From: Leptothrix sp. (in: b-proteobacteria) | Lineage (GTDB): Bacteria > Pseudomonadota > Gammaproteobacteria > Burkholderiales > Burkholderiaceae_C | Length of the DNA stretch: 64,000 nt | Assembly: GCA_013822685.1 (NCBI GenBank) | Contig: PNKV01000011.1 | Coordinates: 1 to 64,000, forward strand | Direction: 5' to 3' | In this document: positions 45,970 to 57,126 of the stretch, piece by piece | How positions within the stretch are numbered: position 1 is the first letter of the stretch | How the letters are laid out: each line of letters starts with the position of its first letter | Made by a program: the position numbers and the translations under genes | The notes under the pieces: generated by a model | What the model was told of the DNA's origin: nothing | Databases searched by the model: none | What the model saw: only the letters and a program-made list of their open reading frames with translations

Positions 45970-46209
45970 TCACTTGATGAGCTTGTGCTCGATCAACTTG
46001 CGGCGCAGGGTGTTGCGGTTGATGCCCAGCCACTCGGCCGCGCGCGACTGGTTGCCCTCGGCGCGCGCCATCACCACTTCCAGCATGGGCCGCTCCACCG
46101 CGTTGACGACCATGTCGTACACGGCAAACGGCTCGGCACCGCGCAGGTCATGGAAGTAGCCTTCCAGGTTGTCTTTGATGCAGTCTTGGATGTTCTTTTT
46201 GCTACTCAT
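45970..46209 (-). CDS. fis: Fis-family DNA-binding protein
   Basis: A 79-residue nucleoid-associated protein. The C-terminal helix-turn-helix GNQSRAAEWLGINRNTLRRKL is the standard Fis DNA-binding end, while the N-terminal beta-hairpin arm is shortened compared with E. coli Fis (98 residues), as in other betaproteobacteria. It starts six bases after the dusB stop, in the classic dusB-fis operon, and is followed by purH. It bends DNA and regulates growth-phase genes. Confidence 0.93.
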   Translation of the reverse strand: MSSKKNIQDCIKDNLEGYFHDLRGAEPFAVYDMVVNAVERPMLEVVMARAEGNQSRAAEWLGINRNTLRRKLIEHKLIK

Positions 46210-46215
46210 GGTGCT

Positions 46216-47289
46216 TCAGTTCGCCATGCACAGCGCCGGTTGGTCAGCCGGCAGCGTGGCGTCGTCATCGTCTTCGCCGAGCGCGCTGGTCACGGTCGGC
46301 AAGCGACGGTGGCTCAGGCTCAGCTGGTCAAAAAAATCCGTCACGGCCTGCACTTGGGCCGAACAGACGTCCAGGGTGTTCATGTGATCTCGGAAGGCTT
46401 CACCGCCGGGCAGCGCACGCACGGCCCAGCCGATGTGCTTGCGCGCGGTGCGCACGCCGATGAATTCGCCATACAGGCCGTAGTGGTCGTCCAGGTGTTC
46501 CAGCAGCCATTGTTTGACCTGTTCGGTCAAGGGCTGGGCGCGGTGCTCACCGGTGGCCAGAAAGTGTGCAATGTCACCGAAGATCCAAGGGCGGCCTTGC
46601 GCGGCGCGGCCCACCATGATGGCGTCGGCGCCGGTGTAGCGCAGCACTTCCAGGGCTTTCTCGGGGCTGGTGATGTCGCCATTGGCCACCACGGGCACGC
46701 CCACCGCGGCCTTGACCGCGGCGATGGTGTCGTACTCGGCCAAGCCCTTGTAGCCTTGCTCGCGGGTGCGGCCATGCACGGTCAGCATGGCGATGCCGGC
46801 GCTTTCGGCGGCACGGGCAATGCGCTCGGCATTCTTGTTTTGCGCGGACCAACCGGTGCGCATCTTCAAGGTCACGGGCACGTTGTGGGGCGCACAGGCG
46901 GCCACCACGGCTTCCACGATCTGCAATGCCAGAGCCTCGTCCTGCATCAAGGCCGACCCCGCCCATTTGTTGCACACCTTCTTGGCGGGGCAACCCATGT
47001 TGATGTCGATGATCTGGGCGCCACGGTCGATGTTGTAAGCGGCGGCCTCGGCCATCATGCCGGGCTCGGTGCCGGCGATCTGCACGGCGATGGGCGCGGT
47101 CTCGCCCTCGTGGTTGGCGCGGCGCGAGGTCTTGAGCGTGTTCCACAACTCTTTGCGGCTGGTCACCATTTCGCTCACGGCATAACCCGCGCCCAGCCGC
47201 TTGCACAGCTGGCGGAACGGCCGGTCCGTGACCCCTGCCATGGGGGCCACGAACAGGCGATTCGGCAGGGAAATGGGACCAATGTGCAT
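46216..47289 (-). CDS. dusB: DusB, tRNA-dihydrouridine synthase
   Basis: A 357-residue FMN enzyme that reduces uridine to dihydrouridine in the D-loop of tRNA. It starts MHIGPISLPNRLFVAPMAGVTDRPFRQL. The catalytic cysteine is in NMGCPAKKVCNKWAGSAL near residue 100; the FMN-phosphate site is in VVANGDITSPEKALEVL. The promoter TTGCTG-N18-TATACT lies about 100 bases upstream. It is the first gene of the dusB-fis-purH operon. The C-terminal 30 residues extend past the usual domain. Confidence 0.94.
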   Translation of the reverse strand: MHIGPISLPNRLFVAPMAGVTDRPFRQLCKRLGAGYAVSEMVTSRKELWNTLKTSRRANHEGETAPIAVQIAGTEPGMMAEAAAYNIDRGAQIIDINMGCPAKKVCNKWAGSALMQDEALALQIVEAVVAACAPHNVPVTLKMRTGWSAQNKNAERIARAAESAGIAMLTVHGRTREQGYKGLAEYDTIAAVKAAVGVPVVANGDITSPEKALEVLRYTGADAIMVGRAAQGRPWIFGDIAHFLATGEHRAQPLTEQVKQWLLEHLDDHYGLYGEFIGVRTARKHIGWAVRALPGGEAFRDHMNTLDVCSAQVQAVTDFFDQLSLSHRRLPTVTSALGEDDDDATLPADQPALCMAN

Positions 47290-47384
47290 TGAAGTGGCGT
47301 GGAACCGCGGGGCCAGACAAGGCGACGCAGCCCCGGCGCTTGCGACGTTGCAGAGGCGGCCAGGGCTGCTTAAAAAGGAGGCAG

Positions 47385-47414
47385 AGTATAGCGTCGGGGC
47401 GTCGGTTTCAGCAA
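47385..47414 (-). promoter_or_regulatory. Sigma-70-type promoter of the dusB operon
   Basis: On the minus strand TTGCTG (47414-47409), an 18-base spacer and TATACT (47390-47385) form a good housekeeping promoter about 95 bases before the dusB start. Confidence 0.65.
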
Positions 47415-47431
47415 GCCTTTTGCAGGCGGTT

Positions 47432-49270
47432 TCACCCCCCTAGGTCGGCATGCTGCTCGCTTTGCTGCAAGCGCCACATTTGCGCGTATCGCCCGTTGGC
47501 CGCTGATAAATGCGCGTGTGTGCCGCGCTCGATGATGCGCCCCGCTTCCATCACGAGGATCTCGTGGGCATGCACGATGGTGGACAAGCGGTGCGCGATG
47601 ATCAGCACCGTTTTGCCTTGCGCCACGGCCGCGAGTTCGGCCTGGATGGCGCGCTCATTCGCCGAATCGAGCGCCGAGGTGGCCTCATCAAACACCAGGA
47701 TCGGTGGGTCTTTCAACAGGGTGCGGGCGATGGCCACGCGCTGTTTTTCGCCACCCGATAATTTCAAGCCACGTTCCCCCACGATGGTTTCGTAACCCTT
47801 GGGCACATTGGCGATGAAGTCGTGGATGCGCGCCGAACGCGCGGCGGCTTCCACCTCTTCGCGCGTGGCTTCAGGCCGGCCATAAGCGATGTTGTAGGCC
47901 ACGGTGTCATTGAAGAGCACGGTGTCTTGCGGCACAATGCCGATGCTGCGGCGCAAGCTGTCTTGCGTCAGACCGCGCACATCATGGCCATTGACCGAGA
48001 TGCGGCCCTGGCCCGGCTGGATGTCATAGAAGCGGTAGAGCAGACGCGCCAAGGTCGACTTGCCCGAGCCCGAAGGGCCGACCACCGCCACCGTCTGCCC
48101 CGCTGGGATCTCGAAGCTCAGGTCGTGCAGGATGGGCCGGTCGGCCTCGTAGGCAAAGTTGACGTGGTCGAACCGGACCGAAGGCGGCCCTTTGAGCAGC
48201 AGCGGCTTGGCATCCGGTGCGTCGGCCACTTCACGCTCGCGCTCCATCAGGTTGAACATCTTGTCCAGGTCCGTGAGCGACTGCTTGATCTCGCGGTAAA
48301 TCACCCCCAGGAAGTTGAGCGGGATGTAGAGCTGGATCATGAAGGCGTTGACCATGACCAGGTCGCCCACCGTCATGCGCCCGGCCACCACCCCTTCGGT
48401 GGCGCGCCACAGCATCACGATCAGGCCGGTGGCGATGATGGTTTGCTGCCCCGCATTCAAGAACGACAAGCTGCGCTGGGCCTTCACGGCCACACTGCGC
48501 AGACGGTCCAGGCTTTCGTCGTAGCGGCGTGTCTCGAAGGCCTCGTTGTTGAAGTACTTCACGGTCTCGAAGTTCAGCAGCGAGTCGATGGCGCGCGTGT
48601 GCGCTTTCGAATCTAGCTCGTTCATCTCACGGCGAAAGCGTGTGCGCCAATGGGTCACCGTCACGGTGAAGGTCACGTAGACCACCAGCGCCACCAAAGT
48701 GATCCAGGCAAAGGCCACGTCGAACTTGGTGGCCAGCAAGGTGAGCACCAGCACCACCTCGATCAACGTGGGGATGATGCTGTACAGCGAGTAAGAGATC
48801 AGCGAGTGCACGGCGCGGGTGCCGCGCTCGATGTCGCGGGTCATGCCGCCGGTTTGGCGCTCCAGGTGGAAGCGCAAACTGAGCGCGTGCAGGTGCGCAA
48901 ACACCTGCAAGGAGATGCGCCGCGCCGCGCCTTCGGTGGCCTTGGCAAACACGAGTTCACGCAACTCGGTGAACAACGAGGTCGACAAGCGCAACAGGCC
49001 ATAAGCCAGCAACAAGCCCAGCGGCACCACCATCATGGCCTGCGCACTGCCCGCGCTGGGGGCCAGCCGGTCAATCAGAGTTTTGAGCAGCAGCGGCACG
49101 CCGACGTTGGCCAGCTTGGCGCCCACCATGAAGCCCAAGGCCAGCACCACGCGCACCCGGTAAGCCCACAAATAAGGCCACAGGCGCGACAGGGTGGCCC
49201 AATCGGAACGCTTGATTTCTGTGGCGGAAGGCGGATTTTCAGGGGCCGTGGCGGTCGGGGTGCGTCGCAT
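47432..49270 (-). CDS. Atm1/MsbA-type ABC exporter (fused permease and ATPase)
   Basis: A 612-residue half-transporter with six membrane helices (about 35-330) and a C-terminal ATPase. Motifs: Walker A VVGPSGSGKSTLARLLYRF, Q-loop VPQDTVLFNDTVAYNI, signature LSGGEKQRVAIARTL, Walker B PILVFDEATSALDS. The N-terminal arrangement and the ETVKYFNNEAFE motif in the intracellular loop are typical of Atm1-type transporters (mitochondrial ABCB7/ATM1, bacterial heavy-metal or glutathione-conjugate exporters). The substrate is not known; a glutathione-linked compound is a reasonable guess. It is a single-gene unit. Confidence 0.93.
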   Translation of the reverse strand: MRRTPTATAPENPPSATEIKRSDWATLSRLWPYLWAYRVRVVLALGFMVGAKLANVGVPLLLKTLIDRLAPSAGSAQAMMVVPLGLLLAYGLLRLSTSLFTELRELVFAKATEGAARRISLQVFAHLHALSLRFHLERQTGGMTRDIERGTRAVHSLISYSLYSIIPTLIEVVLVLTLLATKFDVAFAWITLVALVVYVTFTVTVTHWRTRFRREMNELDSKAHTRAIDSLLNFETVKYFNNEAFETRRYDESLDRLRSVAVKAQRSLSFLNAGQQTIIATGLIVMLWRATEGVVAGRMTVGDLVMVNAFMIQLYIPLNFLGVIYREIKQSLTDLDKMFNLMEREREVADAPDAKPLLLKGPPSVRFDHVNFAYEADRPILHDLSFEIPAGQTVAVVGPSGSGKSTLARLLYRFYDIQPGQGRISVNGHDVRGLTQDSLRRSIGIVPQDTVLFNDTVAYNIAYGRPEATREEVEAAARSARIHDFIANVPKGYETIVGERGLKLSGGEKQRVAIARTLLKDPPILVFDEATSALDSANERAIQAELAAVAQGKTVLIIAHRLSTIVHAHEILVMEAGRIIERGTHAHLSAANGRYAQMWRLQQSEQHADLGG

Positions 49271-49326
49271 TCTGGAACAATGGTTTCTACTTAGTGCTGT
49301 GACGTCGATTGTCGACCGGATTCCCC

Positions 49327-49749
49327 ATGACTGCTGCCTCCTCCCGCAATACCCTCCTGACCCCGCCCGACCTCTCGCCCGACATGGAACTGGTCATGCG
49401 CGTGATGCCCATGCCCCGCGATGCCAACGGCAACGGCGACATCTTTGGCGGCTGGATCATGTCGCAGGTGGACTTGGCGGGTTGCCTGCTGCCGGCGCGC
49501 ATTGCCAAAGGCCGCATCGCCACGGTGGCGGTCAACGAGTTCGTGTTCCGCTCGGCCGTGTCGGTGGGCGACCTGCTGTCCTTCTATGCCCGGGTCGACC
49601 GCATTGGCACGACTTCGGTCAGCGTGCACGTCGAGGTCTGGGCCGAGCGCCGGCCGTCCGATCCGCATTTGGTCAAGGTGACCGAGGCCAAGGTCACCTA
49701 CGTCGCCACCGACAGCGAAGGCCGGCCGCGCCCCATCCCCAAGGACTGA
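49327..49749 (+). CDS. yciA: YciA-type acyl-CoA thioesterase
   Basis: A 140-residue hot-dog fold thioesterase that hydrolyses acyl-CoA. The family motif NGDIFGGWIMSQVDLAG near residue 35 holds the catalytic Asp, and VNEFVFRSAVSVGDLLSFYA and VTEAKVTYVATD follow. The ATG at 49327 is preferred over an in-frame TTG six codons earlier. It is divergent from the ABC exporter gene with about 56 bases between. Confidence 0.92.
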   Translation: MTAASSRNTLLTPPDLSPDMELVMRVMPMPRDANGNGDIFGGWIMSQVDLAGCLLPARIAKGRIATVAVNEFVFRSAVSVGDLLSFYARVDRIGTTSVSVHVEVWAERRPSDPHLVKVTEAKVTYVATDSEGRPRPIPKD

Positions 49750-49820
49750 AGGGCGCAAGCCCTGTTCAAGCGCGCCTGGCCAGTGAGGTCTAAACTGGTC
49801 CTTCACCTGAGGAGACCAGC

Positions 49821-50300
49821 ATGAACACTGTCCTGAAAACCAAAACCTTGCCCGACCAGCGCCGCGTGGCCCGCACCATCGGCTGGCTGGTGGGCGCGGC
49901 TCTGCTCGTGGGCGGATTGAGCATTGGCCTGCGCGCGCACGCGGCCACCTCCAATGCCGTGCAATGCACCCCCGCCACCTGCGGTGAAGTCACGTCGGTC
50001 ACGGCTCGGCAGGTCAAGGGCGAAGGCTCGGGCGTGGGCGCGGTGGGCGGCGCGGTGCTGGGCGGCCTGGTCGGCAACCAGCTGGGCAAAGGCAACGGCA
50101 ACACCGTCTTGACGGTGGGCGGCGCCGTGGCCGGTGGCTTTGCCGGTCACGAGGTCGAGAAGAATGTGAAGAAGCGCACCGTCTACGCCACCAAGGTCCG
50201 CCTGGGCAATGGCACGGTTCGTGAATACACCTTGAACACGCAACACGCGGTGGGCGCCAAGGTGTCGGTCGTCAATGGCCGTGTGAGGGCGCGCAACTGA
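49821..50300 (+). CDS. Glycine-zipper (2TM) outer-membrane-type protein
   Basis: A 159-residue protein with an N-terminal membrane or signal segment (about 18-37) and a glycine-zipper region GSGVGAVGGAVLGGLVGNQLG near residue 70 continuing to GGAVAGGFAGHEVEKN, as in the 17-kDa surface antigen and Gly-zipper_2 proteins. A C-terminal part (YATKVRLGNGTVREYTLN) has short beta strands. Such proteins sit in the envelope; their function is unknown. The ATG has a GGAG site upstream. Confidence 0.85.
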   Translation: MNTVLKTKTLPDQRRVARTIGWLVGAALLVGGLSIGLRAHAATSNAVQCTPATCGEVTSVTARQVKGEGSGVGAVGGAVLGGLVGNQLGKGNGNTVLTVGGAVAGGFAGHEVEKNVKKRTVYATKVRLGNGTVREYTLNTQHAVGAKVSVVNGRVRARN

Positions 50301-50327
50301 TCCATCCTCTGAAAGCATGATCCGGTC

Positions 50328-52684
<2,357 letters not shown>

Positions 52685-52688
<4 letters not shown>

Positions 52689-53503
52689 GCCAGGGCGAGT
52701 CTGCCTGGTGTGAACGGTCGGTGCGGCGGTCCAGCCCGGATGGGGCGAGCACTGCGAGCGAGGAAGCCGTGGCCGTGGAGGCCCCCGTGGCCTTGCTGTT
52801 CAACGGTGTGTCGCACGTGGTGATGATGGCCACGCCCTTGAACCTGGCCGAACTGGGCCTGGGCTTTGCGCTGAGCGAAGGCCTGCTGGACGACGTGGCG
52901 CAGTGCTATGGCATTGACGTGGTGCCCACCTCGCTGGGTTGGGAAGTGCGGCTTGAGGTGGCCACGCGCAGCTTTGCCAGGCTTCAAGAGCGCCGCCGGC
53001 AAATGTCAGGGCGCACAGGGTGTGGGGTGTGCGGCCTGGAAAGCCTGAAGCAATGGGCGCAGGCGCCTGCCCGACCAGCCAACTGGTCCACCCCCGACTG
53101 GCTCACGGCGTGGCGCGCCGACGATGCCCAGTCTGCCGTGCAAACCGCCCTGCTGGAGCTGCCCGGTCGGCAAGCCCTCAACGCCTTGACCGGGGCCCTG
53201 CACGCGGCCGCGTGGGTCTCACCCCAAGGACAGTTGCGGCAAGTGTTCGAAGACGTTGGCCGGCACAACGCGCTCGACAAACTGCTGGGCCACCTGGCGC
53301 AGTCTGGCACGGCCACCGACGAAGGCTGGGTGCTGATGACCAGCCGAGCCAGCCACGAGCTGGTGCACAAGTGCATCCGCGCGGGCGTGCCCTTGCTGGC
53401 CACCGTGTCGGCGCCCACCTCGCTGGCCATTGATGCAGCGCAAGCAGGCCAGTTGGGCCTGTGGGCTTGGTGCCGCGACGGGCGCTTCAGCGCCTTTGCC
53501 TGA
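52685..53503 (+). CDS. fdhD: FdhD, sulfur carrier for formate dehydrogenase
   Basis: A 272-residue protein that transfers sulfur from IscS to the molybdenum cofactor of formate dehydrogenases. The sulfur-carrying cysteine pair is C113 and C116 in GRTGCGVCGLESL, spaced as in E. coli (C121/C124). Other blocks are ATPLNLAELGLGFALSEGLL and FEDVGRHNALDKLLG near residue 190. It overlaps the molybdoenzyme stop by four bases, so its target is presumably that enzyme. Confidence 0.94.
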
Positions 53504-53537
53504 GTTAAGCACCGCGCAAACATGCGACCATTGGCGC

Positions 53538-54281
53538 ATGAACGCCGTCACGCCCACCCCACTCGCGGACCTGCCCGCCCAACTAAAAGCCCAAGGCTGG
53601 GCCCTGCTGAGCCCCGCCAACCTGCTGCCCGCCCTGCAGGTGCACGAAGCCGACCTGGCACCCCTGGGCGCCACCTGGAACCAGCTGCCTGCCGACACCC
53701 ACTTGCGCGATGGCGGCCATTACCGCTTTCGCCGCCACAGCTGTTATGTGCTCGACAACATTGAAGGCACGCTGACCCAGGCCCCGCACCGCGCCCACTG
53801 GCAACCCGTGACTTACAACGCGCTGCACGGCGGCTTTGAACGCTGGTTCGAACCTGTCGATGCCGAGGTCAGCCAGCACCCCGCCTGGCGCCAGTTGTTG
53901 ACCTTGCTGGGCCAGCAGTTCAATGCCGCCAAACCCATGCCGCAGTGGTTCATCGAAGCGCACCAGTTCCGCGTGGACACTGCTGGCGGCATCGGCCGTC
54001 CCACCCCTGAGGGCGCTCACCGCGATGGCGTGGATTTCGTGGCGGTCGTGATGGTCGGGCGCCACCAAGTCAAAGGGGGCGAGACGCGCGTCTTCGAAGC
54101 CGATGGCCCGCACGGCGTGCGTTTCACCTTGAACGAGCCGTGGAGCGTGCTGCTGCTGGACGACGCCCGCGTGATCCACGAATCCACCCCCATCCAGCCT
54201 TTGGGCGAACACGGCTGGCGCGACACCCTGGTGCTGACCTACCGCGCCGGTGGCTTCCAAGGGCCCAGCACGTACACTTGA
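53538..54281 (+). CDS. 2OG-Fe dioxygenase family protein (DUF2257-like)
   Basis: A 247-residue non-heme iron dioxygenase-like protein. The metal-binding pattern is AHRDGVDFVAVVMVG (His and Asp) near residue 160 and the distal His in ARVIHESTPIQP near 217, with an Arg in GWRDTLVLTYR that fits 2-oxoglutarate. The family is related to isoleucine-4-hydroxylase-type amino acid hydroxylases; the substrate is unknown. It begins 35 bases after fdhD. A free-amino-acid hydroxylase is possible but unproven. Confidence 0.85.
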   Translation: MNAVTPTPLADLPAQLKAQGWALLSPANLLPALQVHEADLAPLGATWNQLPADTHLRDGGHYRFRRHSCYVLDNIEGTLTQAPHRAHWQPVTYNALHGGFERWFEPVDAEVSQHPAWRQLLTLLGQQFNAAKPMPQWFIEAHQFRVDTAGGIGRPTPEGAHRDGVDFVAVVMVGRHQVKGGETRVFEADGPHGVRFTLNEPWSVLLLDDARVIHESTPIQPLGEHGWRDTLVLTYRAGGFQGPSTYT

Positions 54282-54286
54282 GGCCC

Positions 54287-54691
54287 ATGGTCTTCTCACG
54301 CCTTCACCGCCGCTGGACTGCCTGGATCGCTCTCTGCGCGATCCTGCTGGGCGCACTCGCGCCCACGGTGTCCCACGGCGTGCGGGCCTGGTCGCATGCG
54401 CCCATCACCTGGGTCGAGGTGTGCTCCAGCACCGGCAACAAGCTGATCGCCATGACCAAGTCTGACCGGGCCGATGCCAAGGGCAGCCTGCCCAGCGGCG
54501 AGCATGCCGGTGAGCACTGCCCTTTCTGCCTGGTGCAGGGGCACGATGCCGCCTTGCTGCCAGCACCGCCACCAGTGGTGGCCATGGCCACGCCGCTCGC
54601 CGACGGGCTGCCCTTCCTTTTCCTGCACGCCCCACGCAGCCTGTTCGCGTGGGCACCACCGCAAGCGCGCGCGCCGCCCACTTCAGTCTGA
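54287..54691 (+). CDS. DUF2946 family protein
   Basis: A 134-residue protein with an N-terminal hydrophobic segment (about 12-27) and a Cys/His-rich motif GEHAGEHCPFCLVQGH (H73, H77, C78, C81, H86), typical of DUF2946, which often accompanies TonB receptors for metals. The motif suggests metal binding, perhaps copper. It starts five bases after the 2OG-Fe dioxygenase gene and precedes a TonB receptor, a PepSY membrane protein and a second TonB receptor, with which it likely forms one unit. Function is inferred from context. Confidence 0.8.
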   Translation: MVFSRLHRRWTAWIALCAILLGALAPTVSHGVRAWSHAPITWVEVCSSTGNKLIAMTKSDRADAKGSLPSGEHAGEHCPFCLVQGHDAALLPAPPPVVAMATPLADGLPFLFLHAPRSLFAWAPPQARAPPTSV

Positions 54692-54753
54692 TCCGCCCCT
54701 GAGCACCGCCTGGCTTTGGCTGGGTGGCCCGATCCGACCTGGAGTGTCTAGAC

Positions 54754-57114
54754 ATGTTTCCGTTCCACGTGCGCCTGCACGCTTTGGCGCTGGCTTGCGC
54801 CGCCACCTGCACCCCGTTCGCCCACGCCCAAGGCGTGGCCACCGACACCGAGCTGTCCCCCGTCGTCGTCACCGGATCGAAAGGCGCTGGCCGCAGCGGC
54901 CTGCCCGCCGGTCTGCCGGGCTCCACGGCCAGCAAAACCTTCGATCAGTTGCGCGACCAGAATCTGGTCAACCCGGAAGACGCGCTGCAGTACCTGCCCA
55001 ACACCACGGTGCGCAAGCGCTACATCGGCGACCGCAACGCCCTGATCGCCGGGCGCAGCTTCGGCACCCTGCAACCCTCGCGCGCGCTGGTCTACCTGGA
55101 CGGCTATTTGATCTCGAACTTCCTGGGTCGCTTTGACGCGCCGCGCTGGAACATGATCTCGCCCGAAGCCATGGAGCGCGTGGATGTGCTCTACGGCCCC
55201 TACTCAGCGCTGCTGCCAGGCAACTCCATCGGCACGACGATGTCCGTGAGCCAGCGCGTGCCCAAAGGCCTAGAGGCCTCGGGACGCGTGATCGCAGCCC
55301 GCCAAAGCTTTGACCTGTATGGGCAGAAGGACCACTACGGTGCCCAGCAGGTGTCGCTGCACCTGGGGCAAAGGCTGGACACCGGCTTGTGGTTCACGGC
55401 CGATGTGAACCACCAGGATTCGACCTCGCAGCCGATGCAGTACGGGTCGGTGTCGGCCAACGCCAGCGGTGTGTTTGCCCCACTCACCAATCCGCCGCCA
55501 ACCGCCGTGATTCCCGTGACGGGCGTGGTCTACGACACCGACCCCAAAGGCTTGAAGCGCGCCATCTTCGGGGCCAACGCCGGGGCCATCGACCACACGG
55601 TGCAAGACACGGTGAACCTGCGTGCGGGCTACCGTTTCACACCCACGGTGGAGGGCAGCGTCATGGCCTCCTGGTGGGGCAACCGATCAGAGACGCGCAA
55701 CGCCACGTTTTTACGCGATGGCAACGGCAACCCGGTTTGGAAAGGTGACATCAGCCACGACGGCAACATCTTCAGGATCGCCGCGTCCTCATTCGCGCCC
55801 TCCACCCGCGAAGAATCGCACCAGCAACTGGGCGCCACGGTGAAGACACGCAACGCCACCGGCTGGAACGGCTCGGTGGTGATCTCTGACTACCGCATCC
55901 TGAATGACGACGCGCGCCAAGCCAACCAGCCAGACGCCGTGGCTTTCAGCAGCAACGGCAGCGACGGCACGCTGACCCGCCGCGACGGCACGGGCTGGAA
56001 CACCTTCGAAGTGCAAGGCACCTGGACGCCCAGCGCTGGCGACTGGACCGATGGCCGCCATGCCTTGGCCTTCGGCCTGCACCGCAATGCCTACCAACTG
56101 GACAACACGGTGCAAGCCATCACCGACTGGCGCAACAGCAGTGGCGGCGCCCTGACCCAATACTACCGAGGCAAGACCGAAGTAACGGCCCTGTATGCCC
56201 AGGACGCCTGGCGCCTGCAAGACGACCTGAGGCTGACCCTGGGCTGGCGCGAAGAGCAGTTCCGGGCCTTCGATGGCAGCCAGTTCGGTGGCGGCCAGTC
56301 CCGGCCCTACCCTGAGCGCACGCTGCATGGCCACTCACCCAAAGCCGCCCTCGCCTGGAGCGTGCGCGACGACCTGGTCCTCAAGCTCAGCGCCGGACGC
56401 GGTGTGCGCTTCCCCAACGTCGAAGAGCTATACAACGGCACGGTGACCTCAACCTCGGTCACCCTGTCCGACCCGAACCTGCAGCCTGAAACATCAGACG
56501 CGGTCGAGCTGAGCGCCGAGCAAACCTGGGACACCCAACGCCTGCGCGTTTCTCTGTTCCACGACGATGTGAAGAACGCCATCTTGCGGCAGACCACCAC
56601 CGACGCCCTGGCATGCCAAACCACTGGCACCAGCGCCACCAACTACAGCTGCGTGCGGAACGTGGACCGCGTCAAAACCTCGGGCATCGAGTTCGCCTGG
56701 CAAGCGCTAGACCTGTTCATCCGCGGCTTGTCCCTGGACGCCAGCTTGGCGCTCACCCATTCAAAGATCAAAGCCAACCAGCAGGACCCAGCCTCGGTCG
56801 GCCAATGGTGGTTGCGCGTGCCCAAAGAGCGCGCCACCGTGCAAGCCAGCTACCAGCTCAACGCCGATTGGCGCTTCAGCGCCGGCTACCGCCACGAAGG
56901 GCGCGCCTACAACGACGTCTACAACGCCGACATCAACCCCAACGTCTACGGCGGCGTCTCCAGCGTCAACCAGCTGGACCTGCGCGGCAGCCACCAGCTG
57001 ACGAAACAACTGGAACTGGCCCTGGGCCTCAACAATGCGCTGGATGCCCGCGCCTACCAATCGCACCCCTACCCCGGGCGCACGCTGATTGCCGAGCTGC
57101 GCTTCAAGCTTTGA
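54754..57114 (+). CDS. TonB-dependent receptor (metal cluster)
   Basis: A 786-residue outer-membrane receptor. A signal peptide ends at AHAQG, then a TonB box (ELSPVVVTG), a plug (NPEDALQYLPNTTVRKRYIG, ALVYLDGYLISNFLG, MERVDVLYGPYSALL) and a barrel ending LIAELRFKL. The plug resembles receptors encoded with DUF2946 and PepSY proteins. The ATG at 54754 is preferred over one ten codons earlier because it directly precedes the leader. The ligand is not evident; a metal complex is inferred from the neighbours. No Fur box is seen upstream. Confidence 0.88.
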   Translation: MFPFHVRLHALALACAATCTPFAHAQGVATDTELSPVVVTGSKGAGRSGLPAGLPGSTASKTFDQLRDQNLVNPEDALQYLPNTTVRKRYIGDRNALIAGRSFGTLQPSRALVYLDGYLISNFLGRFDAPRWNMISPEAMERVDVLYGPYSALLPGNSIGTTMSVSQRVPKGLEASGRVIAARQSFDLYGQKDHYGAQQVSLHLGQRLDTGLWFTADVNHQDSTSQPMQYGSVSANASGVFAPLTNPPPTAVIPVTGVVYDTDPKGLKRAIFGANAGAIDHTVQDTVNLRAGYRFTPTVEGSVMASWWGNRSETRNATFLRDGNGNPVWKGDISHDGNIFRIAASSFAPSTREESHQQLGATVKTRNATGWNGSVVISDYRILNDDARQANQPDAVAFSSNGSDGTLTRRDGTGWNTFEVQGTWTPSAGDWTDGRHALAFGLHRNAYQLDNTVQAITDWRNSSGGALTQYYRGKTEVTALYAQDAWRLQDDLRLTLGWREEQFRAFDGSQFGGGQSRPYPERTLHGHSPKAALAWSVRDDLVLKLSAGRGVRFPNVEELYNGTVTSTSVTLSDPNLQPETSDAVELSAEQTWDTQRLRVSLFHDDVKNAILRQTTTDALACQTTGTSATNYSCVRNVDRVKTSGIEFAWQALDLFIRGLSLDASLALTHSKIKANQQDPASVGQWWLRVPKERATVQASYQLNADWRFSAGYRHEGRAYNDVYNADINPNVYGGVSSVNQLDLRGSHQLTKQLELALGLNNALDARAYQSHPYPGRTLIAELRFKL

Positions 57115-57126
57115 CCAGACACGACC

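Noticed and set aside
54692..54753. Fur box or riboswitch before the second TonB cluster
   Set aside because: Neither a Fur-like palindrome nor conserved cobalamin or TPP riboswitch blocks could be found here or at 58456-58539.
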